Assembly (NCBI RefSeq): GCF_025399895.1
Contig: NZ_JAODUA010000001.1
Coordinates: forward strand, 496,001 to 560,000
Length of the DNA: 64,000 nt
Source of the DNA: Streptomyces sp. ASQP_92
Lineage (GTDB): Bacteria > Actinomycetota > Actinomycetes > Streptomycetales > Streptomycetaceae
Direction of reading: 5' to 3'
Positions within the stretch are counted from its first letter, which is position 1. The number at the start of each line of letters is the position of its first letter. This document shows positions 53,980 to 63,198 of this stretch, piece by piece. The notes beneath the pieces were generated by a model. The model was given only the letters and a program-made list of their open reading frames with translations, was not told where the DNA came from and ran no database searches. The position numbers and the translations under genes were made by a program.

Positions 53980-55503
53980 TCAGCCCGCGACGGGCAGGCG
54001 ACTGGTCAACTGCTCGGCCAGGACCCGGCGTTGGATCTTTCCGTTGCCCGAACGCGGGATCGCGTCGAGCGTCATGGCGTCGCGTACGTGCTGGTAGTAC
54101 GGCAGGGCGTCATTGGCCCGCGCGACGACGTCCGCGAGCGCCTCGGTGTGGCCGTCGGCGAGCACCACCAGGGCGCCCGCGACCGCACCGTGCCCGGCGT
54201 CGGCGAGCTCGACCACGACGACATCGCGGACCCGCTCGTCCCGGCGCAGCACGCGCTCCACGTCCGAGGGGGCGACCAGGAAGTTGTCGCACTTGAAGAC
54301 GTCCTTGAGGCGGTCCACCAGGAACAGCCGGCCGTCCTCGTCGATCCGGCCGACATCGCCGGTGTTCAGCCAGCCGTCGGGCTCCAGACCGGCGCCGTCG
54401 GGCCCGCCCGCGTACCCCTGCATCACCTGCGGGCCGCGCAACTGCACCTCCCCGACACCGCCCGGCGCGAGCACCGCGCGCGAGTCGAGGTCGACGACCC
54501 GGCACTCGGTCCCGGCGACCGGGGTGCCGACCGAGCCGTGCACCGGCCGGTCGGGGTCGTCGCTGTGGGTCAGCGGGGAGGTCTCGGCGAGCCCGTACCC
54601 CTGGAAGACCGGCACCCCGAACCGCCTGGACAGGCGGCGCGCGGCCGGCACCGCGAGGCCCGAGCCGCCCGAGGCGATCCGCTGGACCGACGTCATCGAC
54701 ACCGAGTCCAGATCCGGGTCGGCCGCGAGCCGGGCCAGACGCACGGGCAGGCTGTACAGGATGGTGGCCCGGTGCCGGTTGGCGGTCATCAGCGCCGCGT
54801 ACGGCTCGGGCGAGGCGCACAGCACCTGGGTGGCGCCCGCCGCGATCGCCGAGTTGAGGTGCATCGGGTGGTAGGTCGGCAGATGGTTCAGGCTGACCGT
54901 GTCCCCGTCCAGGCGGTGCGCCTGGGCGATCTGTGCCGCGTTGACCGTCACATTGCGGTGGCTGAGCCGGACCGCCTTGGGCCGTCCGGTCGTTCCGCTG
55001 GTGAATTGCAGGGCCGCGGTGTCCTGGGGCCCCTTGGCGTGGGCGGCGAGCGGCGCGTCGGAGGCGAGCAGGTCGAGGCCGTCCGTGCCGGCGCCGATGA
55101 GCACGACGTCACGCAGCTCGGGCAGTTGATCCCGAACCTTCTCAAGACGCGCGTTCAGGGCCGGGTCGAGCAGCACCACGCGGGCCCCGCCGAGACCGAG
55201 CACATGCAGCAGATCGTCCTCGCGCAGCAGCGGATTGACCACGGCGACGGTGTGCCCGGCCCGCACGGCCGCGTAGTACGCGACCGCGACGTCCGGGTGC
55301 AGCACGGTGCCGACCGCCACGACCGACGGCTCGGGCGCCAGCGCCTGGAGCCCGGCGGCCACAGCTGTCACCCGCGCGTCGAAGGCGGCGTAGTCCATCG
55401 CGAAGTCGTCGGTGACCACGGCGGCCCGCGCGGGGTGCGCGGCGGCGGCCCGGGACAGCAACTGGTCGAGCCGGTCCGGCACCTCGGGCAGGGTGTCAGC
55501 CAC
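53980..55503 (-). CDS. Acyl-CoA ligase of the MtmL/OxyH type
   Basis: The 507-residue ANL enzyme has ALQFTSGTTGRPKAVRLSH, GYGLAETSPLTHSD, WLNTGDVGRIDEDG, VDRLKDVFK and GNGKIQRR with the C-terminal Lys. Acyl-CoA ligases sit in many aromatic polyketide operons (MtmL in mithramycin, OxyH in oxytetracycline), where they are linked to early cyclisation or priming rather than a separate acid substrate. The GTG start overlaps the aromatase stop by 8 bp. It is distinct from the ligase at 31 kb. Confidence 0.88.
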   Translation of the reverse strand: MADTLPEVPDRLDQLLSRAAAAHPARAAVVTDDFAMDYAAFDARVTAVAAGLQALAPEPSVVAVGTVLHPDVAVAYYAAVRAGHTVAVVNPLLREDDLLHVLGLGGARVVLLDPALNARLEKVRDQLPELRDVVLIGAGTDGLDLLASDAPLAAHAKGPQDTAALQFTSGTTGRPKAVRLSHRNVTVNAAQIAQAHRLDGDTVSLNHLPTYHPMHLNSAIAAGATQVLCASPEPYAALMTANRHRATILYSLPVRLARLAADPDLDSVSMTSVQRIASGGSGLAVPAARRLSRRFGVPVFQGYGLAETSPLTHSDDPDRPVHGSVGTPVAGTECRVVDLDSRAVLAPGGVGEVQLRGPQVMQGYAGGPDGAGLEPDGWLNTGDVGRIDEDGRLFLVDRLKDVFKCDNFLVAPSDVERVLRRDERVRDVVVVELADAGHGAVAGALVVLADGHTEALADVVARANDALPYYQHVRDAMTLDAIPRSGNGKIQRRVLAEQLTSRLPVAG

Positions 55504-56446
55504 GGAGCGCCTCCGCGTAAGTGCGGGCCAGTTTCAGGGTGTTGGTGGAGTTGGTCGACAGCGCGCGGTGCACATAGGCGCGGGCGTCGGCGACGGTCTT
55601 GCCCTCGCCGAGGTACTTCTCGATGGTGTCGGTGCGCAGCGCGACCGAGTGGCGGGAGGTGACGTCGACGCCGCCCTCCACCTCGACGATCGTCCAGCGG
55701 CCGGTGTGCGCGGTCATCAGACCCGGCACGGTGGTCTGCTTGTAGACGATGCGGTCCGGTGCGAACACGACCCGGATCGACTCCGTGGTGTGCACCGAAC
55801 CGTCGGCCGTGCTGGTGTCCATCGCCATGACCTGCACACCGGGCTCGTCCTCGGTGAGGTCGAGACGCGCCACGTGCGGCAGCCGCTCGGGCCACAGGTC
55901 GGCCCGGTTCAGGAAGTCGAACACATCGGCCGCGTCGGCCTTCATGTGGACGGTGTCGTCGAAGGTGAAGACCAGCTCGTCCAACTGGGCGTGCCGCTCG
56001 GCGAGTTCCTTGATGTTGTTCAGCTCGGCCGCGCTGTTGCGGTCCACCGCCTCGTTGATCCACGCCACCGAGTCCGGGGTGTCGTCGACGGCCTCGAAGT
56101 CGTGGTGGAGTTCGAGCAGCGAGGTCTCGGCGTCCACGGGGGAGACCACCCAGGCGCCGCCCATGCCCGCCACCGGCGGTGTCGAGACCTCCTGGCGGAA
56201 GTCGATCCGCAGGCGCTCCGGGTCGAAGGTGCGGCGCGAGATCCAGTTCTTGACGGCGCCGTTGGCGGTCGCCCAGATGTGGATGCGCTCCGCGCGGTCG
56301 TCCTGCTCCAGGTGCTCGACGTGCACATTGGGGCCGAAGTACAGCGGCCACTTGGTGACATCGGCGACGATGCCGTACACGACCTCGGCGGGGGCGGCGA
56401 CGGCGACGCTGTGGAGGGTGTGGTGCTTCGTTCCGGTCACGGACAC
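55496..56446 (-). CDS. Didomain aromatase/cyclase (first ring)
   Basis: The 316-residue protein consists of two SRPBCC helix-grip domains (about 5-150 and 160-310), each opening with VAVAAPAEVVY- or VHMKADAADVF-type motifs. It is like the didomain ARO/CYCs ActVII, MtmQ and OxyK that fix C7-C12 cyclisation and aromatise the C9-reduced first ring. It lies directly after the ketoreductase gene, which supports that role. The GTG at 56446 has AAGGAA upstream. Confidence 0.92.
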   Translation of the reverse strand: MSVTGTKHHTLHSVAVAAPAEVVYGIVADVTKWPLYFGPNVHVEHLEQDDRAERIHIWATANGAVKNWISRRTFDPERLRIDFRQEVSTPPVAGMGGAWVVSPVDAETSLLELHHDFEAVDDTPDSVAWINEAVDRNSAAELNNIKELAERHAQLDELVFTFDDTVHMKADAADVFDFLNRADLWPERLPHVARLDLTEDEPGVQVMAMDTSTADGSVHTTESIRVVFAPDRIVYKQTTVPGLMTAHTGRWTIVEVEGGVDVTSRHSVALRTDTIEKYLGEGKTVADARAYVHRALSTNSTNTLKLARTYAEALRG

Positions 56447-56484
56447 GGGAAATTCCTTCTCTGATCGGGGAGTTCGGGGGCCGG

Positions 56485-57282
56485 CTAGAAGTTGCCGAGG
56501 CCGCCGCAGACGTTCAGGGCCTGCGCGGTGATGGACGCGGCGGTGTCGGTGGCCAGGTAGCCGACCAGACCGGCGACCTCCTCGGGGGTGGAGTAGCGCC
56601 CCAGCGGGATCTTCGAGGTGAACTTGGCGAGGATGGCGTCCTCGGAGGTGTCGTACGCCTCGGCGTAGCCCTGCCGTACGCGCTGCGCCATCGGCGTCTC
56701 GACATAGCCCGGGCACACCGCGTTCACGGTGATCCCGGTCGGGGCCAGCTCGTTGCCGAGCGCCTTGGTGAAGCCGACCACGCCGTGCTTGGACGCGGAG
56801 TAGGGGGCGCCGAGCACCACACCCTGCTTGCCGGCGGTGGAGGCGATGTTGATGATCCGGCCCCAGCCGCGCTCCCGCATCCCGCCGGCGTTGAGCACCT
56901 CGCGGGTGACCCGGAAGACCGAGTTGAGGTTGGTGTCGATCACGTCGTCCCACACCTCGTCCGACACGTCGGCGGTCACCCCGCCACCGCTGCGGCCGGC
57001 GTTGTTGACGACGACGTCCACGCGGCCGTACGCGGTGACGGCGGCGGCCACGAACTCCTTGACGGACTCGGGGCTGCGCACGTCGGCGGTCGCGCCCGAC
57101 ACCTCCAGGCCCTCCTCACGGAGTTCCTTCACGGTCAGCTCGACGGACTCGGCACTGCGCGCGCAGATGAACACCGCGAGACCGGCCTGGCCCAGCGCCC
57201 GCGCCGACGCCAGACCGATCCCGCTGGTCCCCCCGGTGATGAGCGCGACCCGGCGCTCGCTGGTGGCCTTGGGCTGAGTCAT
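56485..57282 (-). CDS. C-9 polyketide ketoreductase (ActIII-like SDR)
   Basis: The 265-residue classical SDR has ALITGGTSGIGLASA, NNAGRSGGG, and YSASKHGVVGFTKAL with catalytic Tyr and Lys. The sequence is that of type II PKS ketoreductases which reduce the C-9 carbonyl of the nascent poly-beta-ketone. It is the first gene of a seven-gene reverse operon (KR, ARO/CYC, ligase, ABM, AKR, second aromatase, FAD) behind a SARP-like box. GAGGAGA precedes the ATG. Confidence 0.95.
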   Translation of the reverse strand: MTQPKATSERRVALITGGTSGIGLASARALGQAGLAVFICARSAESVELTVKELREEGLEVSGATADVRSPESVKEFVAAAVTAYGRVDVVVNNAGRSGGGVTADVSDEVWDDVIDTNLNSVFRVTREVLNAGGMRERGWGRIINIASTAGKQGVVLGAPYSASKHGVVGFTKALGNELAPTGITVNAVCPGYVETPMAQRVRQGYAEAYDTSEDAILAKFTSKIPLGRYSTPEEVAGLVGYLATDTAASITAQALNVCGGLGNF

Positions 57283-57316
57283 ACGAATCTCCTCGGATGA
57301 GTTGGTGTACGCGGCC

Positions 57317-57348
57317 AACGTGCGCCGGGGCACTCGAACGGGTATCGA
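57317..57348 (-). promoter_or_regulatory. Putative SARP box for the ketoreductase operon
   Basis: Reverse strand: TCGATAC, 4 bp, TCGAGTG, 8 bp, CACGTT, about 34 bp before the ketoreductase ATG. Confidence 0.65.
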
Positions 57349-57391
57349 GCCGGGCTGGAACCCGAGGGCCGGGCGCGGCCCCCACCGGGGC

Positions 57392-57423
57392 ACCAGTACG
57401 GGTCGAGTGGCGGCCCGGATGCT
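57392..57423 (+). promoter_or_regulatory. Putative SARP box for the NTF2-like gene
   Basis: Forward strand: ACCAGTA, 4 bp, TCGAGTG, 8 bp, GATGCT, followed by AGGAGGAGA and the ATG at 57459. The upstream heptamer is poor. Confidence 0.5.
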
Positions 57424-57458
57424 CAGGGGGCAGGAAGATCCAGGAGGAGAGGACCCCC

Positions 57459-57899
57459 ATGAGCGTCACCGAGCTGCCGCAGGCGACCACCGCCGGGCTG
57501 TACACGGAGATCCAGCAGTTCTACGCGCAGCAGATGCATCTGCTCGACGACGGCCGGGTCGAGGAGTGGGCCCACACCTTCACCACCGACGGTGTGTTCG
57601 CCGCCAACGCGCAGCCGGTGCCGGCGGTCGGCCGCGAGGCCATCACCGCGGCCGCGGCCGCCGCGACCGAGGCGTACGCCAAGGCGGGCGTCCAGCGCCG
57701 CCACTGGCTGGGCATGGTCTCGGTCGAGGGCGTCGACGGCGACGTCGTGACGGCCCGCTGCTACGCCCTGGTCATCGAGACCCCGCGGGGTGGGCGGCCG
57801 GAGATCAAGGCGAGCACGCTGTGTGTGGACCGGGTGGTTCGGGTGGGGGGTGCCTGGCAGATCCAGGACCGCCAGATCACCCGCGACGACCTGATCTGA
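57459..57899 (+). CDS. NTF2/SnoaL-like fold protein
   Basis: The 146-residue single-domain protein has a cone-shaped alpha/beta barrel pattern (HLLDDGRVEEWAHTFTTDGVF, then GREAITAAAA and RHWLGMVSV). It belongs to the nuclear-transport-factor-2-like superfamily, which includes polyketide cyclases (SnoaL) and hydroxylase partners. The Asp/His pair (TTDGVF and RRHWLG) is compatible with catalysis. It is a one-gene unit divergent from the ketoreductase operon. A ring-closing, hydratase or dehydratase role is possible. Confidence 0.8.
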   Translation: MSVTELPQATTAGLYTEIQQFYAQQMHLLDDGRVEEWAHTFTTDGVFAANAQPVPAVGREAITAAAAAATEAYAKAGVQRRHWLGMVSVEGVDGDVVTARCYALVIETPRGGRPEIKASTLCVDRVVRVGGAWQIQDRQITRDDLI

Positions 57900-58032
57900 C
57901 CCCCGCCGCTCCCCCCGACCCCGGTCACCCGGGCCTGCCCCGGCCCCCGGTGCCTGGGGCTTCCCCCGGCCCCCCGGCTGCGGGCTTGCCCCTGGCCCCG
58001 GTTGCCTGGGCGCCCGGCCCCCCGAGACGAGT

Positions 58033-58062
58033 GCCCGCACGCGAATCCCCCGGCGTGCGGGC
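58033..58062 (+). terminator. Terminator of the NTF2-like gene
   Basis: Arms GCCCGCACGC / GCGTGCGGGC are followed by CTTTCG. Confidence 0.65.
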
Positions 58063-58139
58063 GCTTTCGCGTGCGCGGCGGGGGTGGGGCAACGTTTTCG
58101 CGTGCGCGGCAGGGGGAACCTTTCGGGTGCGGGCCGCGC

Positions 58140-58540
58140 GCTTCCTGCGCAGTTCCCCGCGCCCCTGAACCCTCTCGATCCTGCGGGCCGTGGTCGCTTT
58201 TCGCGCAGTTCCTCGCGCCCCTGAACCCTCTCGATCCTGCGGACCGTGGTCGCTTTTCGCGCAGTTCCCCGCGCCCCTAAGAAAACCCGCCTTCGCCTGC
58301 GGGCTGTGTGTGGCTGGTCGCGCAGTTCCCCGCGCCCCTAACTACTCGGTGCGGGGCAGCGCAGGGCACCTCAGCCCGTCCGGCGTTTGAGGACGAGCGC
58401 CGTTCAGGCGCGAACGGGGTCTGGGGCGGAGCCCCAGGAGGGCCGGAACCATCCAACCCCCGTCACGGGCGGGTGGGTGGGAAAACGTCCCGGGGTCTGG
58501 GGCGGAGCCCCAGGGGGGCCGGGGCCTGACAACCCCCCGC
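58140..58540. repeat. Dispersed GC-rich repeats
   Basis: Four copies of the gcgcagttcc(c/t)cgcgcccct core (about 58145, 58203, 58259, 58319) are followed by the gtttgaggacgagcgcc unit and two copies of the ggtctggggcggagcccc unit. The last ~200 bp is nearly identical, in inverted orientation, to 33.35-33.55 kb. No plausible gene lies in 57,900-58,640. Confidence 0.8.
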
Positions 58541-58581
58541 GCGGGTCGGTGGGTGGGGAAACGCGTCCCGGGGCACGACGA

Positions 58582-58616
58582 CGGCTGCCGCACGCCCGTG
58601 GGGGGTGCGGCAGCCG
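58582..58616 (-). terminator. Terminator of the minimal PKS operon
   Basis: Perfect 12-bp arms CGGCTGCCGCAC / GTGCGGCAGCCG lie 25 bp after the ACP stop. Confidence 0.8.
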
Positions 58617-58640
58617 AGGGGGCCCGGGGCCCGGGAGGGG

Positions 58641-58898
58641 TTACGCCGCCGCCGTCGCAGACGACAGGCACTCGTTGATGAACGACAGCAACACCCGAGG
58701 CGTCGACGCCTCCGCAACCGTGTCGTCGGACAGCTGGATCTGATAGTCCCGCTCGATGACCCCCGTCACCTGAAGGATCGCCAGCGAGTCGTACCCGAGG
58801 TCGTCGAACGGCACGTCCAGAACGTCCCCGTCCAGATCGACCCCCTCGCCGACACCCGCGCACTCACGCAGCAACGTGGTCAGTTCCTTGAGATTCAT
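58641..58898 (-). CDS. Type II polyketide synthase acyl carrier protein
   Basis: The 85-residue ACP has the phosphopantetheine site DLGYDSLAILQ (Ser near residue 42). The ATG at 58898 (MNLKEL) is preceded by GAGAGG; an in-frame TTG 18 bp upstream is less likely. It follows KS and CLF in the canonical order and carries the growing poly-beta-ketone. Confidence 0.95.
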   Translation of the reverse strand: MNLKELTTLLRECAGVGEGVDLDGDVLDVPFDDLGYDSLAILQVTGVIERDYQIQLSDDTVAEASTPRVLLSFINECLSSATAAA

Positions 58899-58938
58899 GA
58901 AGCTCGCCTCTCTCAATCCTCAATGACAACAGTGGAGT

Positions 58939-60186
58939 TCAGTTCGCCGCGGTCACCACGGCCGCGGCGTTGAAGCCGCCGGTCCCGCGGGCCAGGACGA
59001 GTGCGGTGCGTACGGGCCCGCGCCGGGCCTCGGTCACCAGGTCGAGCGTGTCGGCCGCGACCGGGGAGGTGACATTGACGGTCGGCGGGATCACCGCGTC
59101 CCGGATGGACAGCAGCGCCGCCGCCAGGTCGAGGGAGGCGCCACCGGCCGACAGCCGGCCCGTCATGGTCTTCGGCGCCGTCACCGGCACACCGCGGGGG
59201 CCGAACAGCGCGGTGAGCGCGGCCTCCTCCTGGCGGTCGAGCTCGGGCACCCCGGACGCGTCGGCGAAGACCACATCCACGTCGGACGCGCTCAACCCGG
59301 CCTCGGTCAGGGCGAGTTGGGCCGCACGGCGCAGGCCCGGCTCGCCGCCGCGACCCGGCGCCGGGTCGAACGTGGCGGCGTACCCCGAGAGCCCGCCGTA
59401 GATCCGGGCGCCGCGCTCGCGGGCCGCCTCGGCGTCCTCCAGGACGAGGATGGCACCGCCCTCTCCGGCGACGTAACCGCTGGCCTCGGTGTCGAAGGGC
59501 AGGAACGCGCGCGCCGGGTCGGCGACCGGGCTCATCCGGCCGCCTGCGAGCTGCGCGGTCCAGCCCCAGGGGCAGACCGCGCCGTCCACGCCGCCGGTGA
59601 CGATGAGCTTGCTGCCCTTGCGCAGCTGGCGCCGGGCCTGGGCGACCGCGTCGAGGCCGCCCGCCTGCTCGGTGACCAGGACGCCGCTGGGCCCGCGCAG
59701 CCCGTGCCGGATGGAGATCTGGCCGGTGTTGACGGCGTAGAACCAGGCGTACGACTGGTACGCGGAGACGTACTGGCCGCCCTTGCTCCACAGCGCCTGG
59801 AGCTCGCGCTGGCCGAACTCGAAGCCTCCCGCGGAGGCCGCGGTGACCGCGCCCGCCGAGTACGGCGGCATCTCGGCCACGTCCGCGCCGGAGTCCTCAA
59901 GGGCCTCCTTGGCGGCGGTCAGGGCGAGCCGGGTCATGTGGTCGGTCTGCGGCAGCAGCCTGCTGGGAATGTGCTCGGCGGCGTCGAAGCCGGGCACCTC
60001 GCCCGCCAGCGTCGCCGGATAGCCGGAGGCGTCGAAGCGGGAGACCGGGCGGATGCCGCTCTCGCCGGCCACCGTCGCCTCCCACCAGGCTTGTGTACCA
60101 AGCCCGTTGGGGGCGGTGACGCCGATCCCGGTGAACACCGCGGTGGCGGAGCGCACCGCCGTACGTTCGAGCAGCTCGCTCGTCAT
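58939..60186 (-). CDS. Chain length factor (KS-beta)
   Basis: The 415-residue ketosynthase homologue has Gln replacing the catalytic Cys ([10 protein letters not shown], Gln near residue 174), the defining KS-beta change. It pairs with KS-alpha and sets chain length and primer decarboxylation. The ATG overlaps the KS stop (ATGA), giving the 1:1 coupling usual for minimal PKS. The chain length cannot be stated from the sequence by eye; the [14 protein letters not shown] channel segment is the region to model. Confidence 0.97.
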   Translation of the reverse strand: MTSELLERTAVRSATAVFTGIGVTAPNGLGTQAWWEATVAGESGIRPVSRFDASGYPATLAGEVPGFDAAEHIPSRLLPQTDHMTRLALTAAKEALEDSGADVAEMPPYSAGAVTAASAGGFEFGQRELQALWSKGGQYVSAYQSYAWFYAVNTGQISIRHGLRGPSGVLVTEQAGGLDAVAQARRQLRKGSKLIVTGGVDGAVCPWGWTAQLAGGRMSPVADPARAFLPFDTEASGYVAGEGGAILVLEDAEAARERGARIYGGLSGYAATFDPAPGRGGEPGLRRAAQLALTEAGLSASDVDVVFADASGVPELDRQEEAALTALFGPRGVPVTAPKTMTGRLSAGGASLDLAAALLSIRDAVIPPTVNVTSPVAADTLDLVTEARRGPVRTALVLARGTGGFNAAAVVTAAN

Positions 60187-61454
60187 GCCGTCTTCCTCCG
60201 CTCGGGCTTGGTGAGCACGATCGCGCTCTGGAATCCGCCGAAGCCGCTGCCCACGCTGAGCACCGTGTCGATGGCGCGCTCGCGGGCGTGGATCGGTGTG
60301 TAGTCGAGGTCGCACTTGGGGTCGGCCTCGTGCAGGTTCGCGGTGGGCGGCACCATGCCGTGCTCGATGGCCAGCGCGGACGCGGCGACCTCCAGGGAGC
60401 CGATGGCGCCGAGCGAGTGCCCGATCATCGACTTGATCGACGAGACGGGCGTGTTGTACGCGTGGTCGCCGAGGCTCTTCTTGAACGCGGCCGTCTCGTG
60501 CCGGTCGTTCTGGAGCGTGCCCGAGCCGTGCGCGTTGATGTAGTCGATGTCGGTGCCCGGGATGCCGGCCTCCGCGAGGGCGGCGCCGATGGCCTCGGCC
60601 ATCTCCGCGCCGTCGGCCCGCAGCCCCGTCATGTTGTACGCGTTGGAGCGCGAGGCGAACCCGGCGACCTCGGCGTAGATGTGCGCGCCGCGCGCCACGG
60701 CCTGCTCGTACTCCTCCAGGACGAACACCGCGCTGCCCTCGCCGAGGACGAAGCCGTTGCGCGACTTGTCGAAGGGGCGCGAGGCCGTCTCCGGCTCGTC
60801 GTTGCGGTTCGAGGTGGCCTTGATGGCGTCGAAGCAGGCGACCGAGATCGGCGAGATCGGCGCCTCGGTGGCCCCGGCGATCATGACGTCGGCGCTGCCC
60901 TCGCGGATCAGCTCGACGGCGTGGCCGACCGAGTCCAGGCCCGAGGTGCAGCCGGTGGAGACCACGGCGGTGGGACCCTGCGCGCCGAACTCCCAGGCCA
61001 CCTCGGCCGCGAACGAGCTGGGCACGAAGTAGTCGTACAGGTGCGGCACGGCCCGCTCGTGGTCGACGAGCCACTCGGCGCCGTTGTTGCTGACCGCCGC
61101 GTACTCGTAGTCGAGCCCGGTGGTCGCGCCGACCGCGCTGCCGATGGTGACGCCGGTACGGAACGGGTCGAGGCCGGCCATGTCCAGACCGCTGTCCGAG
61201 ACCGCCTCACGGGCGCCGACCAGAGCGAACTGGGCCGCCCGGTCCAGGCGTCCCGCCTGCTCCTCGGTGAGCCCCTGGGCCACGGGATCGAAGTCCACCT
61301 CCGCGGCGATCTTCGACCGGAAGGCCGAGGCGTCGAAGAGCGTGACGGCCCTGGTCGCGGTGCGTCCCGCGGTCAGCAGGGACCAGTACTCCTTGGTGCC
61401 GACGCCCCCGGGGGCGACCACACCGATTCCGGTGATGACTACGCGTCGGCTCAC
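60183..61454 (-). CDS. Type II PKS ketosynthase (KS-alpha)
   Basis: The 423-residue ketosynthase has the active-site Cys at about 169 ([11 protein letters not shown]), the first catalytic His in [11 protein letters not shown] and the second in [12 protein letters not shown]. With CLF and ACP it performs iterative decarboxylative condensation of malonyl units. The GTG start has GAGGGGG upstream. The genes run cyclase, thioesterase, KS, CLF, ACP. Confidence 0.97.
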   Translation of the reverse strand: MSRRVVITGIGVVAPGGVGTKEYWSLLTAGRTATRAVTLFDASAFRSKIAAEVDFDPVAQGLTEEQAGRLDRAAQFALVGAREAVSDSGLDMAGLDPFRTGVTIGSAVGATTGLDYEYAAVSNNGAEWLVDHERAVPHLYDYFVPSSFAAEVAWEFGAQGPTAVVSTGCTSGLDSVGHAVELIREGSADVMIAGATEAPISPISVACFDAIKATSNRNDEPETASRPFDKSRNGFVLGEGSAVFVLEEYEQAVARGAHIYAEVAGFASRSNAYNMTGLRADGAEMAEAIGAALAEAGIPGTDIDYINAHGSGTLQNDRHETAAFKKSLGDHAYNTPVSSIKSMIGHSLGAIGSLEVAASALAIEHGMVPPTANLHEADPKCDLDYTPIHARERAIDTVLSVGSGFGGFQSAIVLTKPERRKTA

Positions 61455-61514
61455 CTGTCCCCCTCGTGGGTCTTGGCCTGGGGGTGCGCCCCGGGAATGT
61501 GCAGCACGGCTGCG

Positions 61515-62354
61515 TCACCTCTCTGATAGGTCCGCTGTGAGATCCGCTGTTGGAAGGAGTCTGGTCCCGCCCTCTTGACGCCTGCTCGACTCACCGCCGT
61601 ACTCCCCCTGGAGCGACGCCCGCAGCTCGAGCGCCACTTCGCGCAGCAGTTCCGGCACCCCGCGCTCGCGGACGAAGAAGTGGCCGCCGGGCAGTGTCTG
61701 GAGCTGGAAGCGGGTCACCGAGTAGTCGGCCCACTCGGCCATCTCCCACAGCGGCGCGATGGGGTCGTCCCGGCCGGCCAGCGCGGTGAGCGGGGTGCCC
61801 ACCGCCATGTCGGCGTTGACCTGGCAGAGCGCCTCGCCCAGTCGCAGATCGTCCCGGAGCGCCGGGATCACCTGGCGCTGCCACAGCGAACGGTCGCGCC
61901 CGGCGGCCGCCGGGGGCGCCGCCTCCAGGTCGACCAAAAGATCGATGAGTTCATGGTCGGGAAGGCGCGCCCCGCGCAGCAGCGTGTTGCGCAGATGCGG
62001 CGGCGGTACGGCGCCGATCACCAGGCGGGCCGGCGGCAGCAGGCCGTCGTCCTCCAGGGTCCGGGTCAGCGCGTGCGCGACGAGACCGCCGAGGCTGTGC
62101 CCGTACAGGAGATAGGGCCGGTCGAGCAGCGGGGTGATCAACTCCCGCAGTTCATTCATGAGTTCGGTGGCGTCGGTGATCCGGGCCTCCTTGGCGCGCG
62201 GGCCGCGGCCCGGGAGCAGCACCGGGACCACCTCGGCCGTGTCGCCCAGGATCCTCTGCCACTTGGCGAAGGAGGAGATCCCGGCGCCCGCGTGGTGGAA
62301 GCAGAACAGCCACGGCGTCACGGTGTCCTCGCGGACCGCGGTGTCGGATCTCAT
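61515..62354 (-). CDS. Type II (editing) thioesterase
   Basis: The 279-residue alpha/beta hydrolase has FCFHHAGAG at the N-terminus, the nucleophile elbow GHSLGG (Ser near 87) and GGHFFV with the catalytic His, as in external TEII enzymes such as GrsT/RifR. These release stalled or wrong acyl groups from carrier proteins. That is common with NRPS or type I PKS and unusual in purely type II clusters, so it may service the A-T-C synthetase or the discrete carrier. The ATG overlaps the cyclase stop (ATGA). Confidence 0.9.
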   Translation of the reverse strand: MRSDTAVREDTVTPWLFCFHHAGAGISSFAKWQRILGDTAEVVPVLLPGRGPRAKEARITDATELMNELRELITPLLDRPYLLYGHSLGGLVAHALTRTLEDDGLLPPARLVIGAVPPPHLRNTLLRGARLPDHELIDLLVDLEAAPPAAAGRDRSLWQRQVIPALRDDLRLGEALCQVNADMAVGTPLTALAGRDDPIAPLWEMAEWADYSVTRFQLQTLPGGHFFVRERGVPELLREVALELRASLQGEYGGESSRRQEGGTRLLPTADLTADLSER

Positions 62355-63121
62355 GCGTCGATCAGGGCGACGGCCCGGGTCCAGCCCGCCCCCGCTCCGG
62401 CGATCTTCACGGGGAAGCAGGACACCCGGAAGCCGTGCGTGGGCAGGGTGTCGAGCGCGGTGAGCCGCTCGACCTGGCAGTACTCGCGGCGCCGCCCGGC
62501 GAAGTGCGCGGGCCACAGGACCGACTGGTCGCCGGTCTCCTGGAAGGTGCGGATCATGTGCCCGAACGGCGCGTCCAGGCTCCAGGCGTCCGTGCCGATG
62601 ACGCGTACGCCGAGGTCGAGCAGGAAGTCGGTGGCCGGCCCGTCGAGCCCGGCGAAATCGGTGAAGTACCGCGGTGTGCCCGCGTGTTGGGAGGCGCCGG
62701 TGTGCAGCATGACGATGTCGAGCGGCTGCGGGGTGTACCCGATCTCGGCGATCTGCTTCTCGATGCGCTCCACGCCGATGGCGCCGATGCCGACATCGCT
62801 CACGTCCAGCACCACGGCCGGGCGCAGGAACCAGTCCAGCGGCATCTCGTCGATGTTGCGGGGCCGGCCGTAGTCACCGACCGAGCCGTAGTGCGAGGGC
62901 GCGTCCACATGGGTGCCGGTGTGGCTGGTCAGGGTGAGTGTGTCGAGGGAGAGCAGCTCGCCCCCGGGCAGGTCGGCCGGGTCGAAGTCGAGCCCGAAGT
63001 GCTCCTTCATCTCCGCCGCCATGTGGGCGGCGCCCTCGGCCGGCGTCATGATCTCGTGGACGATGGGGTCCGGCTCCCAGCCGGCCGCGTCCACGGGCGA
63101 CGACAGATCGATGACTCGCAA
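62351..63121 (-). CDS. Polyketide cyclase of the kynurenine-formamidase-like (PF04199) fold
   Basis: The ~256-residue protein has the metal-binding signature SHTGTHVDAPSHY (HxGTHxDxPxH) near residue 70, and later a GTDAWSLDAPFG segment. Proteins of this fold in aromatic clusters (DpsY/AknW/SnoaM-like) assist closure of the second and third rings. The start is a TTG at 63121 with GGGGGT 6 bp upstream; no ATG or GTG fits. It is the first gene of the minimal PKS operon and has a SARP-like box. Confidence 0.85.
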   Translation of the reverse strand: MRVIDLSSPVDAAGWEPDPIVHEIMTPAEGAAHMAAEMKEHFGLDFDPADLPGGELLSLDTLTLTSHTGTHVDAPSHYGSVGDYGRPRNIDEMPLDWFLRPAVVLDVSDVGIGAIGVERIEKQIAEIGYTPQPLDIVMLHTGASQHAGTPRYFTDFAGLDGPATDFLLDLGVRVIGTDAWSLDAPFGHMIRTFQETGDQSVLWPAHFAGRRREYCQVERLTALDTLPTHGFRVSCFPVKIAGAGAGWTRAVALIDA

Positions 63122-63157
63122 GGTAACCCCCAGTGTCGTTGGCGACGTTCGGGGGGC

Positions 63158-63189
63158 ACTGTGCGGCGACGGCCTAGAGGCCGGATCGA
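63158..63189 (-). promoter_or_regulatory. Putative SARP box for the minimal PKS operon
   Basis: Reverse strand: TCGATCC, 4 bp, TCTAGGC, 8 bp, CACAGT, about 37 bp before the cyclase start. Confidence 0.6.
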
Positions 63190-63198
63190 GCCGCGCAC

